Assembly: GCA_011316305.1 (NCBI GenBank)
Contig: SAUG01000058.1
Location: 520,112 to 584,111 of the forward strand
DNA length: 64,000 bases
Direction: 5' to 3'
Source: Rusavskia elegans
Taxonomy: Eukaryota > Ascomycota > Lecanoromycetes > Teloschistales > Teloschistaceae
Position numbers and translations under genes: made by a program. Positions 1-11,484 of the stretch are shown piece by piece. The notes under the pieces are model-generated. The model was not told the origin of the DNA, did not search any database, and saw nothing but the letters and a program-made list of their open reading frames with translations. Positions within the stretch are counted from its first letter, which is position 1. Each line of letters begins with the position of its first letter.

Positions 1-1164
1 ATTTTTCTATTACTTCGAACTAGTATTTAGTTATCTCTATTAATTTTTTAGTTAGATAATATCTTTTAAGTATTCTATTTTTTCGTATAAATAATAAACT
101 TTAGTCCGCGATCCTTTATTTTCGGTAGTATTAAATACTATTAGGTTTCCTTTAGGCTATTTTTTAGCAGGTTCTATTTTAATAAACGTTAATTTATCTA
201 AATATAATTTATACTATCTAGTATCGATTCTAATTATAAACTCGATTAGAAATATAAGTAAATCTAGTTTTTTAATTGTTACTATAGCTTTTTGAATTCT
301 TTTATAGAATTCTTTATAGAAGTAAACTTTTAGAGTTAAATCTTCCTAGTCCGTCTTATAAACTAACGTTTTAAACTAAGTAGTATAGATAGCTATCGAC
401 TTCTACTACCTTAGAACTATTAGTTTCCTTTCTATTATTCTATCATTATTATTATCTCCGAAGGCATCGTTTACAGCTATAATTAAATTACTAAAAATAT
501 AAAAAATCTACGATATTTTATCTTTTCTTTAATTCTCCGAATTATTAAAATAGTTTTCTATACGAGGCTATATCTAATTAAAGACTACAACTCCTAGATA
601 TAATATTATAAATAGAACTTTAATTACTTTATTAAAAAACTAATTTACGTATAATACGAAGTAGATATTTATTTAAATAAACTATAGCTTTAAAGATCCT
701 TTATTTCTTTTATAGATATTAGATATTACCGTTTTAATAGTATCGCTTCGATCTATAGAGTAGGATAACGAAACTAATATAGTAAATTATTAAAGTATAA
801 CGTCTCTATATATTAGAAGGTATTATATTTAAGTCTAGCTACAGCCGTAAACGTAGTCCGAACTACTAAATAGTAAAGAAGTTCTAGCGTAGATTATCGC
901 GATTAATTCTATATAGCCGTAAAGGTATAGTCGCGATATTATAAAATATCTTCGTTACAGAAGTAATTAAAAAGGAAATAATTAAGAATATTTAATAATT
1001 ATATTAATAACTAATAAAGAAAGCTAACTAATAAAAATAAAAAGCGATATATATAGTAAAAATAGCTAATAGTATCGACAGATAGCCGTTCGCTAAAAGC
1101 TCTATTATAAAAGCCAATTATAGCGGCTATAGGCGACTATAGATAATTATATCAGGGTTTTCGA

Positions 1165-1335
1165 AAAGTGGCTCTGGAAGCCCAATAACTTTGGTAGGGG
1201 CCCTGCGAGCTCGAACGGCCCCGGGGCGCCCCGGGCGTCCGAGGAATTATTAGAAGCGCTCCGGACGTTCCGGGCTCCCTAGGGTTCCTAAACGGCTAAT
1301 AATATTAGCCGCCGTCGAAAAGAAAAGTTCCTATA
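1165..1335. repeat. GC-rich island inside the RIP tract, copy 1
   Basis: A block of CpG-, GGCC- and CCGG-rich sequence (gccccggggcgccccgggcg around 1218) stands in otherwise AT-rich DNA. It shares words with a second island near 1550-1710, including cgaacg followed by ccccgggcg, then attagaagc, then cgggctccc. This fits RIP removing CpA but sparing CpG in a once GC-rich element. No coding potential is visible. Confidence 0.55.
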
Positions 1336-1549
1336 GGGCTACGCTAGCGGCGCCTCCTCGTTAATATTATATAGGACGAACGATCAACGCTAACTAGTTT
1401 AGAAATTAAAAAAACCTATAAAACCGAGGATTTTTATATATATAAAATCTAGCGCCGCTACTAGCGCGTATATTATATCGCCTATAAAAATACTAGCTAG
1501 AATTCGCTAAAACTTTTATAGTATATTATATAAATATTTTATATATACA

Positions 1550-1710
1550 GCCTTGGAGGTCCAGGGAACTACTAGAATAGTTTAAAGCGTTTCGAACGCC
1601 CCGGGCGCTCTATTAGAAGCTCGGGGCTCCCCCGAGCTAAATTAATAGCCCTAGACGCCTAGAACGCTCAGAGCTAGCCCGGGATTCCCCGGGGTCCAAA
1701 TTCGAAAACC
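1550..1710. repeat. GC-rich island inside the RIP tract, copy 2
   Basis: Second CpG-rich island, with cgaacgccccgggcg, attagaagc and cggggctcccccgagc in the same order as the island at 1165-1335. The two look like diverged copies, or two parts, of one element about 380 bp apart. No reading frame is present. Confidence 0.5.
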
Positions 1711-3540
1711 TTGATATAGTTTCGTTTAGCTAGCCAATCTTCCAGAGTATTTCTATAGAGTCGTAGACGTAATAGAATTCTAGTACTCTAGCGGTTTTAA
1801 ATTCTTTAAAGCCGCTATAATAGATTACTTGTTATTAGATAAAATTAACGATTAGGGCTATATATTTAATTAAAATTACTCCGTTTATACTTTTAATAAC
1901 AATAGTAGATTTAAGAAAATATTAAAAATAAATAATTATAAATTAAATAGTTCTATTTATATTTACTATATTATTTTAATATATTACTTTATTTCGTTTT
2001 TATTTTATTTAATTAATAAATATTACCTTTTCCGTTTCTTTTTAACGAGTTTTATTACGGAATTTATTTTCGAAATATAATATTTTATATTAATTAGTAC
2101 TGAATTTAATCTATATTATTCTATTATATTATTATAAAGTCTTTTACTAATTCTATAGTCTGTTTTCTCGTTTCTAGTATTTTATTCTAAAAAGATCTTT
2201 ATATCTAGATCTATAGTTTTTTATATATCTGTTTTCTTTAGTTTCTAAAAACGTTTATATATAGTAATACGATCTATTTTTTATTTTTTATAGAGCGTAT
2301 ATTTAGATTCCGGCTATTTTCTATCGCGTTCGCGGTTTATAATAGATTTAGACTTTATAGATAGTAATTTTAATTTAGATATAGCAGGATACTAGATAGT
2401 AGCGTAGATAATATAATAAAATAATATAATTAATACTAGAAAGAATTTATATAAAACGGTAGTTAAAAGTATATAGAAATATATAATAGAATACGTTAAA
2501 AGTTTATAAAAATATATAGATTTATTTACTTTAACCGAAGTCTAGCCGATAATTATATTAATTAACTAAATTTTATTTCCGATCTTCTTTTTTATTATTA
2601 AATAACTATTACCGTAAATTTCTATTATAATATATATCGTACTATATTATTCGTCGTTATATTTAATATATCGTATAAACGTAATTATAATACGTACTGA
2701 TCGGACTAGTAATATATTAAAATAATATAATAAACTATATAATAACGTTTAAAAGTATTTTAATATATAAAAATATTACGAAATCTATTTATAGAAGTTT
2801 AGAGAAGACTAGAAATAGTAGAATCGAATAAAGAAAGAGAAAATCCGCTAGTATAGCGGTAAAAATAATATTCTAAAATAATATATTCAAAATAATCCAG
2901 CTAATAATATATCGATAGAAATATAAATAAAAAATTAATACCGTAGCTTTCCGAAATATCCGTCGCTACTAGAAAAGTTTCGATAACTTGATTCTAAAAA
3001 TACTATTTACTAAACTATATCGTAAAATCTTCGAAAATATCGTTATAGAAATGGTTAGTTCGGCTAGAATTATTAGAATATAGAATACGGCGTTAACGGT
3101 TCTATAGAATTCTATAGAAATATATATTATTATTTACTTAAGAAATAAATATATTATTTTGTTATATTACTATTTATATACGACTAAATTTGTATTATTT
3201 AAATATTAATCCAGTAGTAATTTATATTAAACGAATTACTATTTAAATTAAAAACTTTTAGTTTATTAAAAATCTAATAAAGAGTTTAAAAATATAGCTA
3301 GAAAATAATAAACTAGTTAATAATCGAATTCTATATAGTTAAAAAATCTAGGAAGAAAATATATAATCTAGAACTTTTCTAGAAAAAAATAATATAGATT
3401 ATAGCCGTTTTATTAGCTAGTATAAAATAAATATATTACCGCTTTATATTATCTAAATTATTTATTATAATTAAAAGAAATAATATATCTAAAGTAATAA
3501 TTATTTATAAGAACTATAGTATTCAATTATCTAATATAAT

Positions 3541-3730
3541 TATTAATCGGATCGGATCGGATTTCTATTAATTTTTATTTTATAATCCGATCCGATTTTT
3601 AATTTTAATTTTAGAAACCGACCTATACCGTTTAGCGGGTCGGATCGAACCGACTCGCTAAAACTCGGATCGGATTTCTAAAGAACCGACGGGAATCTAT
3701 ATCGAAATAGCCAATCTAATAAAAACTAGT
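3541..3730. repeat. Diverged dispersed repeat, copy A
   Basis: Contains tandem cggat units (gatcggatcggatcgg), then cgaaccgactcg, a cggatcgg block, and gacgggaatctatatcg. The same succession recurs in degraded form at 4690-4830. Differences are largely transitions, as expected when RIP has acted on both copies. Confidence 0.4.
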
Positions 3731-4689
3731 ATTCCAATCTAATTAAACTAAATTAAAAAAGTATATAAAATTAACTCGAATCTATTCCGTAATATATTCG
3801 TAGTATAAACTTCTATAAATTATTTAAAATATAACGTAGTAGAGTTTTCGTATATATATATATTTTATAATCGTTTTTTTTTTCTTTTACTAGTATTTCT
3901 ACGTAATAACTACGGACTAATTTAATTTATACTATTATATCTAACGTGTAATTCTTATATAATATTTTAGAATATAGGCTGATATATATAGGACTTCTAT
4001 TAAAATTGTAATTATATTTATATCTTTTTAATTTAAAAAAATAAAATTTAAAACTACTAAATTCGAACTATTTATTTATATTGACCGAGTTTTTATTAGT
4101 CCGTCTACTATAATAGGGTTCGAATTCTAAAATCCGGTAGTTTTAAATACGATATTAAAATTTTATATTTCGAATCCGTCGAAACTATATAGTTTTAGCG
4201 ATCGTATTAGATTTTTAGTAAAAATCTTTATTTTACTAGAATCTGAATAGAAATTTAAATTAGTAATTAAATTAGTAATAATTAATTATTTAGATAAATT
4301 AGCAAGCCGTCTAGATTTCGGTATAACTATAGACGAAGACGAAGTAATAAAAGTAAAGGATAGTATTACCGTCTAGTAGATAGTTTTAAAAGCTATAATA
4401 GTAGTTTATAATCGTACGTATTTCGAAATAGTATAAAAGAATTATAGAAAAGAAATAGTAATTAAATCGAGGATATAATAGAATAAAAACGATTAACGCT
4501 ATAAATTTTAGTTAACTATTTCTTTTAACTGCGAAAATTCTTTGCTATATATATAATAACTATTATTACCGTAATAAAACTACGGTAATAAAACGTATAT
4601 ATATAATAATTCAATTATTATCCCGGATAGAAATTTTATAAAAAAAGAAATAGTTTATAAATAAATTTGCTATAATATTATATTATTAA

Positions 4690-4830
4690 TAAAAGTTTAG
4701 TAGATTTCTATCGAATTTTCAAATTCGACCCGGGACCGACAATTTAGTAAATCGAACCGGTTCGACTTGTTAAAAAATCGAGTCGGATTATAGATATCGA
4801 CGGAAATCTATATTAAAATAACTAGACTAT
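4690..4830. repeat. Diverged dispersed repeat, copy B
   Basis: Carries cgacccgggaccgac, cgaaccggttcgac, gagtcggat and gacggaaatctatat in the same order and orientation as the repeat at 3541-3730. Similar cgacccgac words reappear at 7060-7100. The parent element cannot be identified by eye. Confidence 0.4.
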
Positions 4831-6211
4831 TTATTACTACCGAAAATAGTAAATATATTTAAAATATAATCGAAATCTTAAATTTGTTATACAATGATTA
4901 TTTAATATTATCGTTATTTATATACAATCTATATTAAATTGATTATTATAATTTATAATAATCTATTTATATTGTTTATAATTATTTATAAAATGATAAT
5001 AAATTTTATATATTAAATTTTACTACTGCCGATATTAATATTAAGTTTTATATTTATTTTACTTTATATTTATATCCGTTACAATCATTCGAAAAATCGA
5101 TTTTAATTTTTTACGGATTTAATACAAGAGATATTAAACGATTAAATTGCGTATATATTAAAATTTCAATATTTTATCGAAAATTTATTTAGAATTTTTA
5201 AAAGGATTAAATCTAGATTGAATTCTAGATAAAATAAAATTAATATAATTAAGTTTTCTAAAATTTAAATTTAATTCGATCGATTAAAACGATTAAATCG
5301 ATACGATTTACTATAGAATCTTTTTATATAAAAATTCTATAGAAATCGATTTAGTCGATAGAAAAAATTTAAATATTTGTTATTCTTCGAAGGATTCGAA
5401 TCTTCGACCCGCTATTTTCGGATTTAATTTTTAATTTCGAAAAATATTCAATCCGTTATTAGTAGATCTATTAAATAAAGTAATTTCTATTACTACGTCA
5501 TTCAAATCTTATATTATTACTTTTTTAATTATTATTACGACGTTTTATATCGTATCTAATCTTTTTTTTATAGAAATTCTATTTACAAAAAAGTTACTAA
5601 TATAATAATATATAATATTTTAAATTGAAAATTATTATTTCCAATTCGAATAACTATTTTTAATTTAATAAAATATATTTCGTTTCGGTTGATTAATAGT
5701 ATTTTTAATTAACGTTTTATTATATAATGATATTTTAGTAATTTTATTCGAATTTTCTTTATTTTCGATTTATAAATAGATTTATTTCTATTATCTTCTA
5801 TCTTTTTCTTTAATATTTTTTATTTGATTTTTGACAAATATATATATAAGAAAAATCTAAATATAAAATATATTAAACTTTTTAAATAAAAGTAAAAAAT
5901 CGCCAATAATAATTATTAGCGTCAGAGTTATTTTATATTGAAAAATCGACCACTAAAAAATCGAATTTTAATATTCGATTACAGTTTTGATAAAACGAAT
6001 AGTTTTTAGATATTCGAATTCCAATATTATATCTAATAGTTTTGTTTTATAACAATATAATATTATTTAATAACGATGGATAAAAACTATTAATAATTTA
6101 ATATATATCGTTATATAAATAGATATTTTTCGGAACGAAATATAAAAATATCCGATTCGAATTTATTTTAAACGAGTTTAAATCGAATTTAGATCGAATA
6201 TCAACATTTTC

Positions 6212-6395
6212 CAAAACCGGCTTGAAGCCGGTTTCAGCCGTCTCAGCCGTCTTAGCCGGTTCTCAGCCGGTACGGCTGAGAGCGGCTTATAAACGGCTTA
6301 TTAGCCGGTCTCGGATATACCCGAAGCTACGTAGCTACGCGGCTAAGACGGCTAAGACGGCTAAATAGCTAAAACGGCTAAAACCGGCTAAAAAG
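6212..6395. repeat. Palindromic array of AGCCGTCT / AGACGGCT units
   Basis: The left half repeats agccgtc, agccggt and cagccg; the right half repeats the complementary ggctaagac, cggctaaaac and accggct. The halves meet at the self-complementary agctacgtagct near 6335. A separate perfect hairpin lies at its left end: 10-bp arms 6214-6223 and 6225-6234 with one base between. Unlike its surroundings it keeps several CA and TG dinucleotides (cagccg, ctgag), so it may have been spared RIP or arrived later. Confidence 0.6.
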
Positions 6396-7105
6396 ATTTA
6401 GAAATTCGATTTTAAATTCGTTATAGAGTCTTTATTAGTTAATAGGCCTATATACGCCTAAATATACCGCTAGGCTAACTTCGTCTAGATCGAAAATATT
6501 AGATTTTTTTTACTAGAATCTAATTAGATTAGGTCTAGCGTAGTTTATTAAATAGATATTCGATTTCCGTTATTCCCGCTTTTAGCGGCGGCCGCTAAAC
6601 TTTATTTTCGAATTAGATTATATAGATTTATTTTTAGCTTATATATAGATTCTATTTTAGACTATTTACTAAATAGATATTCGTAATATAGATACTATTA
6701 GAATTCTAATCTATCGAAAATCTATTTTTTAGATTTTTAGATTATTTGGATTTTTGGATTATTTAGATTAAAATAGCTATCAGCCGGTCTAATCTGAAAA
6801 TCCATTTTAGAATTCGCTGATGAAATTTACTACAAATAATAATATTTAAAATAAATTTTGGAAAATCGAATATAGACGTTAAATTAATCTAGTGATTATA
6901 TCTAGCTTTTATATAATTTAAAATATTATAAAAATTTATATAAACTAAATTAGCGCTTATACTAGCGCGATAACTAGTTAATCCGTCTTTTAAACGAGTT
7001 TAACCCGCGAAAATCTGTTTATATCCTAACCCGTTTATAATCTAACCCGAAGTGGGTCGGGTCAGATACCCTAAAACCCGACCCGACCCAACCCGTTCCG
7101 AGGTG

Positions 7106-7358
7106 CTTAGGTAGATAGTCTTTACGCGAAAAACCCCTCTACTCTGGCCTTGTATGCGATATTAAGGCAGCGGTCACCCTAAACCTAAGGTAGGGTGAAA
7201 GCCAGCTAGAAACCCGTTATATCGTATTGCGAATGTATTTAGAATTGCTGATTCATTTTTGAACCAAAACGTTCATGAGAGCCAAACCCAGGTGACCATA
7301 TACATATAATGCCGCCTGTGTATCGACCCACTAAGCGCCTGTGAAAACGTTTACACGA
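7106..7358. other. Border between RIP tract and gene space
   Basis: Transitional sequence downstream of ANP1. It contains a 7-bp inverted repeat (cacccta ... tagggtg) around 7175-7198. No gene is visible; it probably includes the ANP1 3' UTR. Confidence 0.5.
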
Positions 7359-8923
7359 CTAGCCATTTTGCTTCTTCACCTCCTTGCTTTCCCCTTTGAC
7401 CCCCTTGGAGTCGACCTTCTTCGTATCAGCCTTGTCTTTTGCGGGTGCCTTGGCCTCCTGCTTGGCAGGACCAGCCGCCGCACTGTCTTTACCCGCCTTC
7501 GCGTTGGGCCCCTGTTCGCTACCCTCGCGAGCTTTGCTTTCTTCTTCCTTCTTCGATATACCCTCAATATCCGATTTGTCCTTCTCCCATTGGCTTCCGG
7601 GATCATTGAACTCTTCCTTGATCTTCTTCGCTCTTTCCGCACGCTCCTTCTCCTCGCGTTCGCGGTTCTTCCGCTCATTCTCCATCTCCTCCATATGCCG
7701 GATGTCGTCGACGCTAGGTTCGTACAGATGCCATACCGTGTAGTGTGGAAGTCCAACGACTGAGAAGCCCATCCGCTTAGACATCTGTAGTCACTGTCAG
7801 TCACCAGTTTCAAAGCTAGTAGTGAACCCGATGGTAGAGATACCTTGCCAAAGCCCTCCGTTTCGGCATGCTTTTCGAAGCTGAATGCGGGGAAGTGAAC
7901 CCCGGACCGGAAAACCCTCGCCTTAGCCAGAATACTGACCCCGCCAACGCCGTCGATCTCCATCTCCATGTCAGGATCACCGTAAGGATCCCGCAGATAC
8001 GCTAGATGTGGCCGCCATGTAGCATACTCAGCGTAGCCCTCTACGATGACAGCATCTTCGTCAAGCGTGTCTGCAAGTGCAAGTGCAGTTTCTGACTCTT
8101 GCCATGAATTCAGATCGTATGGTTGCTCACCGCCGAGCCAGTCAGGAAGAGGACGCCAAACGTCTATGTTGGTGTCAGTTCGATCCGCCCGTACGAAGTA
8201 GCACTACCCACTAGGAACAATCACGTCCTTATTATGCCGCATCAGATCTTCCAGGATGGTGAACGGTGCAGTCTCGACATCGACATCCCTCCAGTATACC
8301 CAGCTATGCGTCGGCCGCAGCGCAGCGCTCAAAAGCCAATTGCGAGCTTGAGCCATCAATTTCCTTCGACTAGCTTGAGCTGCGAAGCCATGACGACTTT
8401 CAACATCCTGATTGACTTTCTGACCAAAATCCTTCTCCAATATCGAGATTTCTCCGTACGGTTGCTTTGGGTCCGGGTCGTTTTGCAGATCGGTCAGCAT
8501 CTGCGAGAGGAGCGAGAGGGTGCGGTCTTTTGAGTCGGAGACCAAGAAGGCCAGATCGATGAGGTGGTGAGGGTATGTGAAATTGCGGAGATGGGCGAAA
8601 AACATGGGAAGATGAGACTCAGCATCCCGTAGTGGGGCGCAGAGGAGAACCCGCTCCTCCTTCTCCCAACCTCTTGCGGTACCTCCGTGGTTCGTTAGGT
8701 CGTAGTACCTGACTGTTTCAAGTTGGAGTTCTTCGACGGAAGATAGTAGCCCAAGCGAGAAGACGGAGAAGAGCGCTGATCGAAGGGATGGAAGGAAAAC
8801 GAGGACGAAGAGTGCGAATAATGAACCGATGATAGCTAACTTGACGAGGAGTTTATTTCGCTGTCGCGTAGCCAGCCGTGACCTGGAACTCTGAAACCCT
8901 CTTGACGGGTGGAGGTTAGCCAT
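7359..8923 (-). CDS. ANP1: Anp1-type alpha-1,6-mannosyltransferase (mannan polymerase complex subunit)
   Basis: Golgi type II membrane glycosyltransferase of the Anp1/Mnn9/Van1 family, which extends the alpha-1,6-mannose backbone of N-glycans. I place three exons at 8923-8212, 8163-7844 and 7784-7359, separated by introns of 48 nt (8211-8164) and 59 nt (7843-7785), giving 485 aa. A short cytosolic N-terminus precedes a membrane anchor at about residues 29-49. The family blocks follow: VLLCAPLRDAE, the LRNFTYPH region, and WRDVDVETAPFTIL with its DxD motif. Exon 2 supplies VWRPLPDWLGGEQPYD and the EIDGVGGVSILAKA region; exon 3 starts MSKRMGFSVVGLPHY. A charged Lys/Glu-rich tail follows. The lysine-rich tail and VLLCAPLRDAE favour Anp1 over Mnn9. 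The gene looks intact although it ends about 250 bp from the RIP tract. Confidence 0.9.
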
Positions 8924-10039
8924 AGTTCAATCTCGTGAAGTGGACTGGACTGGTGTTACCTGTTAGGTGATATCGACAGACTTCCGCCCATCCTTGACGT
9001 GGGAAGACCATTGAGCCCACTCCCGCCATGATATCGATTCATGGCTTTGACAACGCCGTAGCGTGTCAGCCTGGATGGGCTAGGACTCTTTTCTCAAGCC
9101 CAGAGAGCCCAGAGCGCCCAGGAGTGGTTCTCTTCAGATGTTGCCCATTCGAGGTTCCTTGCCGTTGTTCTCTTGATGACGCGGCCACTTGGCGCAAGCA
9201 GAATCCAAACTGCCGTGAGGTCGAATGGTGGAGCTGGTCGTGTGGATTGCTGATTTGGACGTTGGAAAGGAATGCGATTTCGGCCGCTGGCGAGTGTGCT
9301 GCTCTAAAGAGTGGAAGATGGGAGGTTGAAGATGCCAGTCAAGCCATTTGTCGATGACCCCTGTCCCGACTTTCTTGAAATTGATCAGCCAATCAGATAC
9401 GTCATATCGATTACTTATCTCGCCCTCCCCAAACTTATTCTACATACTACATACCGGGAGCACTCTTGTGCACTGAATCACGCTGCGAAGCTGCAATTGT
9501 AGTCATTCCCCCTTCGCCTACCATGAACATTGCGCGAACCAGAAAGCGTCGCTCGTTGTGTCAAATGTCAATTGCGAAAGCACACAGCAACCCTCGACCC
9601 AACGAGCGTCATCGAGCAACCACAAACTGACGTCGAGAAGTACTCAATAGCTTCACTTTCCTGCAAAAAACAAAATCGATAGCACGGTGTAGTGGCAGCC
9701 TTCCTCTGACTCTTGCGAAGAGAAGACATGAGTCTTGATCTCTACTGTAGTTCTCTCCACCGTGCTCCCATTATCTGTTACACCCATCCCTTACTTACCA
9801 TCCAAGTATTTTCCTCCCTTCCAGATGCGAAGAAGAACATACGGCGGACTATTGTTCGGCGAGTCAACCATCTGGTTCGTCCGCAAAACGAGCGGCGATC
9901 GCCTGTCGCTACGGACTTTTCATGAAATGCGATTGAAGACCGTCTCGAATGGCTATTCCCAGTATTCGCAATCCTAGTAGAACTTTCTATCTTGTGTCCG
10001 GCATCCCTAGTCGAAGAGCTATGTGAAGCTATCCCCTAC
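8924..10039. other. Intergenic region between divergent genes
   Basis: Holds the promoter of ANP1 (leftward) and that of the small secreted protein (rightward). Short open frames at 9028-9357 and 9735-9977 have no recognisable similarity or codon pattern and are not called. No repeats stand out. Confidence 0.5.
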
Positions 10040-10552
10040 ATGATGCATCTAACCGTATTCTATCTCTCTCCTCTCTTATTTACACTGATTCAAGCGCACC
10101 CATTGAACAACATCACAACCGAGGCGGAAATCCATGGGAAGCGTCCAACCAATGGGCATCTGCAACTCAACCCACAACCCAACCCTTATCCTGTTCCCGG
10201 CAAACCGTTCAGCATACACTTCGGAATTCAAGGGGACGAAATCCCCCTAAGAGATACCAGGAGTTGTGTCCTGGGAGCTTACCGTGCCCTCAAGGATCAT
10301 ATTCGACAACACAGAGATGGCCCGATCCCCCAACATCCTGCCGCTTTGCGCTTTCGCCATGGTACCGTGGGTTTTGGAATTGGGCCCGCGACAGCGCCAC
10401 CTCAGCCTGTTCTTTCGTATAGCGACGCTATAGAGATACTGAGAGCCTTTTCGTTGAAGTCGAGTCTGGAGGGCTGTCACGAAACGTTCGGCAGGATTGA
10501 GTATGCGCAAAGTGGCGCGCACCTTGGAGATGCTTCGTTGTTCCGCATTTGA
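10040..10552 (+). CDS. Small secreted protein of unknown function
   Basis: Single-exon frame of 170 aa. I start it at the ATG at 10040 because the next residues (MMHLTVFYLSPLLFTLIQA) form a clean signal peptide with likely cleavage before HPLNN; upstream in-frame triplets lack this. The mature part has an N-terminal Asn/Pro-rich stretch, then RDTRSCVLGAYRALKDHI and a C-terminal SSLEGCHETFGRIEYAQSG segment. There are only two cysteines in the mature chain, which could pair. I do not recognise the family. Secretion is predicted from sequence, and an effector-like role would be a guess. Confidence 0.55.
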   Translation: MMHLTVFYLSPLLFTLIQAHPLNNITTEAEIHGKRPTNGHLQLNPQPNPYPVPGKPFSIHFGIQGDEIPLRDTRSCVLGAYRALKDHIRQHRDGPIPQHPAALRFRHGTVGFGIGPATAPPQPVLSYSDAIEILRAFSLKSSLEGCHETFGRIEYAQSGAHLGDASLFRI

Positions 10553-11484
10553 GGACAGGCTCAGCTTTGTATTCGTGACTTAAGGCATGGCTTCTTCAAC
10601 TGATGGCCAGTATGTCAACCTTTTCGATACTGCACAGTTTCGATAGTCCATGAATACCACGCTGAATGCATCTCTGTCATCTCCCTTTTCTTGACAATTC
10701 ATTTGGGGCAACAATCTGATGTTCTATCCACTGGCAGGGCATCCAATATAATGCTAGCCGTGATATCGCATACCTGACGTAGGCCTGAGTCAAAGTCCCG
10801 TATTCAAGCGGTATGCTCGGCATCAGATGCCAGAAAGAATTGGCTATCCTGAACGAGAGAGTGATACTCTCTTATTCTCAGGTTGTGTGGCCATGGTGTC
10901 CTCCAGCCATTGGTGTAAACACTGTGTACGGGCTTACAGCTGTCACCATGTGTCTTGAACGACGATTCATTAGCGCAATACGGCCATCATGTTGTATGGA
11001 CGTGAGCAGTCAAGGACCTTCATGCGATGTTACTGCGGCATATGATGATCTATCTGGAGACGAGGAGTGATAGGTCCATGAAAAAGTGTCCCGTTCAAGA
11101 CCTGTCTGACTGCTTTGTAGTCGCTCAGTGATGCACAATTCTTGATTCACTATGGGGTTCTAAACAGCGCAAAATGCATTTGGTCTTTTGCTCATTCAAC
11201 GTTCCTGATAGTCAGTCACATTGTTGATGACGAGATTAGGATGGTTGTAATAGGTTTTGCAATCTTGGCGCCTTGGCATGCGTAGCGTGAAAATAAGTCT
11301 CGCAACGCCGTGGATCCCAGCTGCACACCCAGAACATCCAGTATCACACGGGAAGGTGCTGTTCTCCTGTGGCTTGTTTGACGCTAAAAGAGGGATTCTT
11401 CTTCCAATTGAAGCGAAGCCCTTACCGTAAAGAACTCGCACCTTCTGAAAATTGCATGAAATATCTTCTCCATTCGCTGAGACT
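10553..11484. other. Intergenic, no gene seen
   Basis: Mixed-composition sequence holding the downstream region of the secreted-protein gene and the promoter of the amidohydrolase gene. A short frame at 10813-11070 has no supporting feature. Confidence 0.5.

Larger units (their letters stand above)
1..7105. repeat. AT-rich RIP-mutated repeat tract
   Basis: CpA and TpG are nearly absent over long runs (none in the first 120 bases, for example), while TpA is very abundant and CpG survives. That is the footprint of repeat-induced point mutation, which turns CpA into TpA on both strands. No reading frame of useful length exists on either strand. The underlying elements are no longer recognisable as a named transposon family by eye. 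The tract ends abruptly near 7105, where CA and TG dinucleotides return and genes start within about 250 bases. Multicopy transposon origin is inference from the RIP pattern. Confidence 0.9.

Noticed and set aside
7170..7200. ccctaaacctaa word suggesting a telomere-like repeat
   Set aside because: Only one degenerate unit next to an inverted repeat; no array of TTAGGG units is present.
7341..7969. Plus-strand frames over ANP1 and a longer minus frame through 7969
   Set aside because: They overlap the spliced ANP1 exons in other frames and lack any domain.
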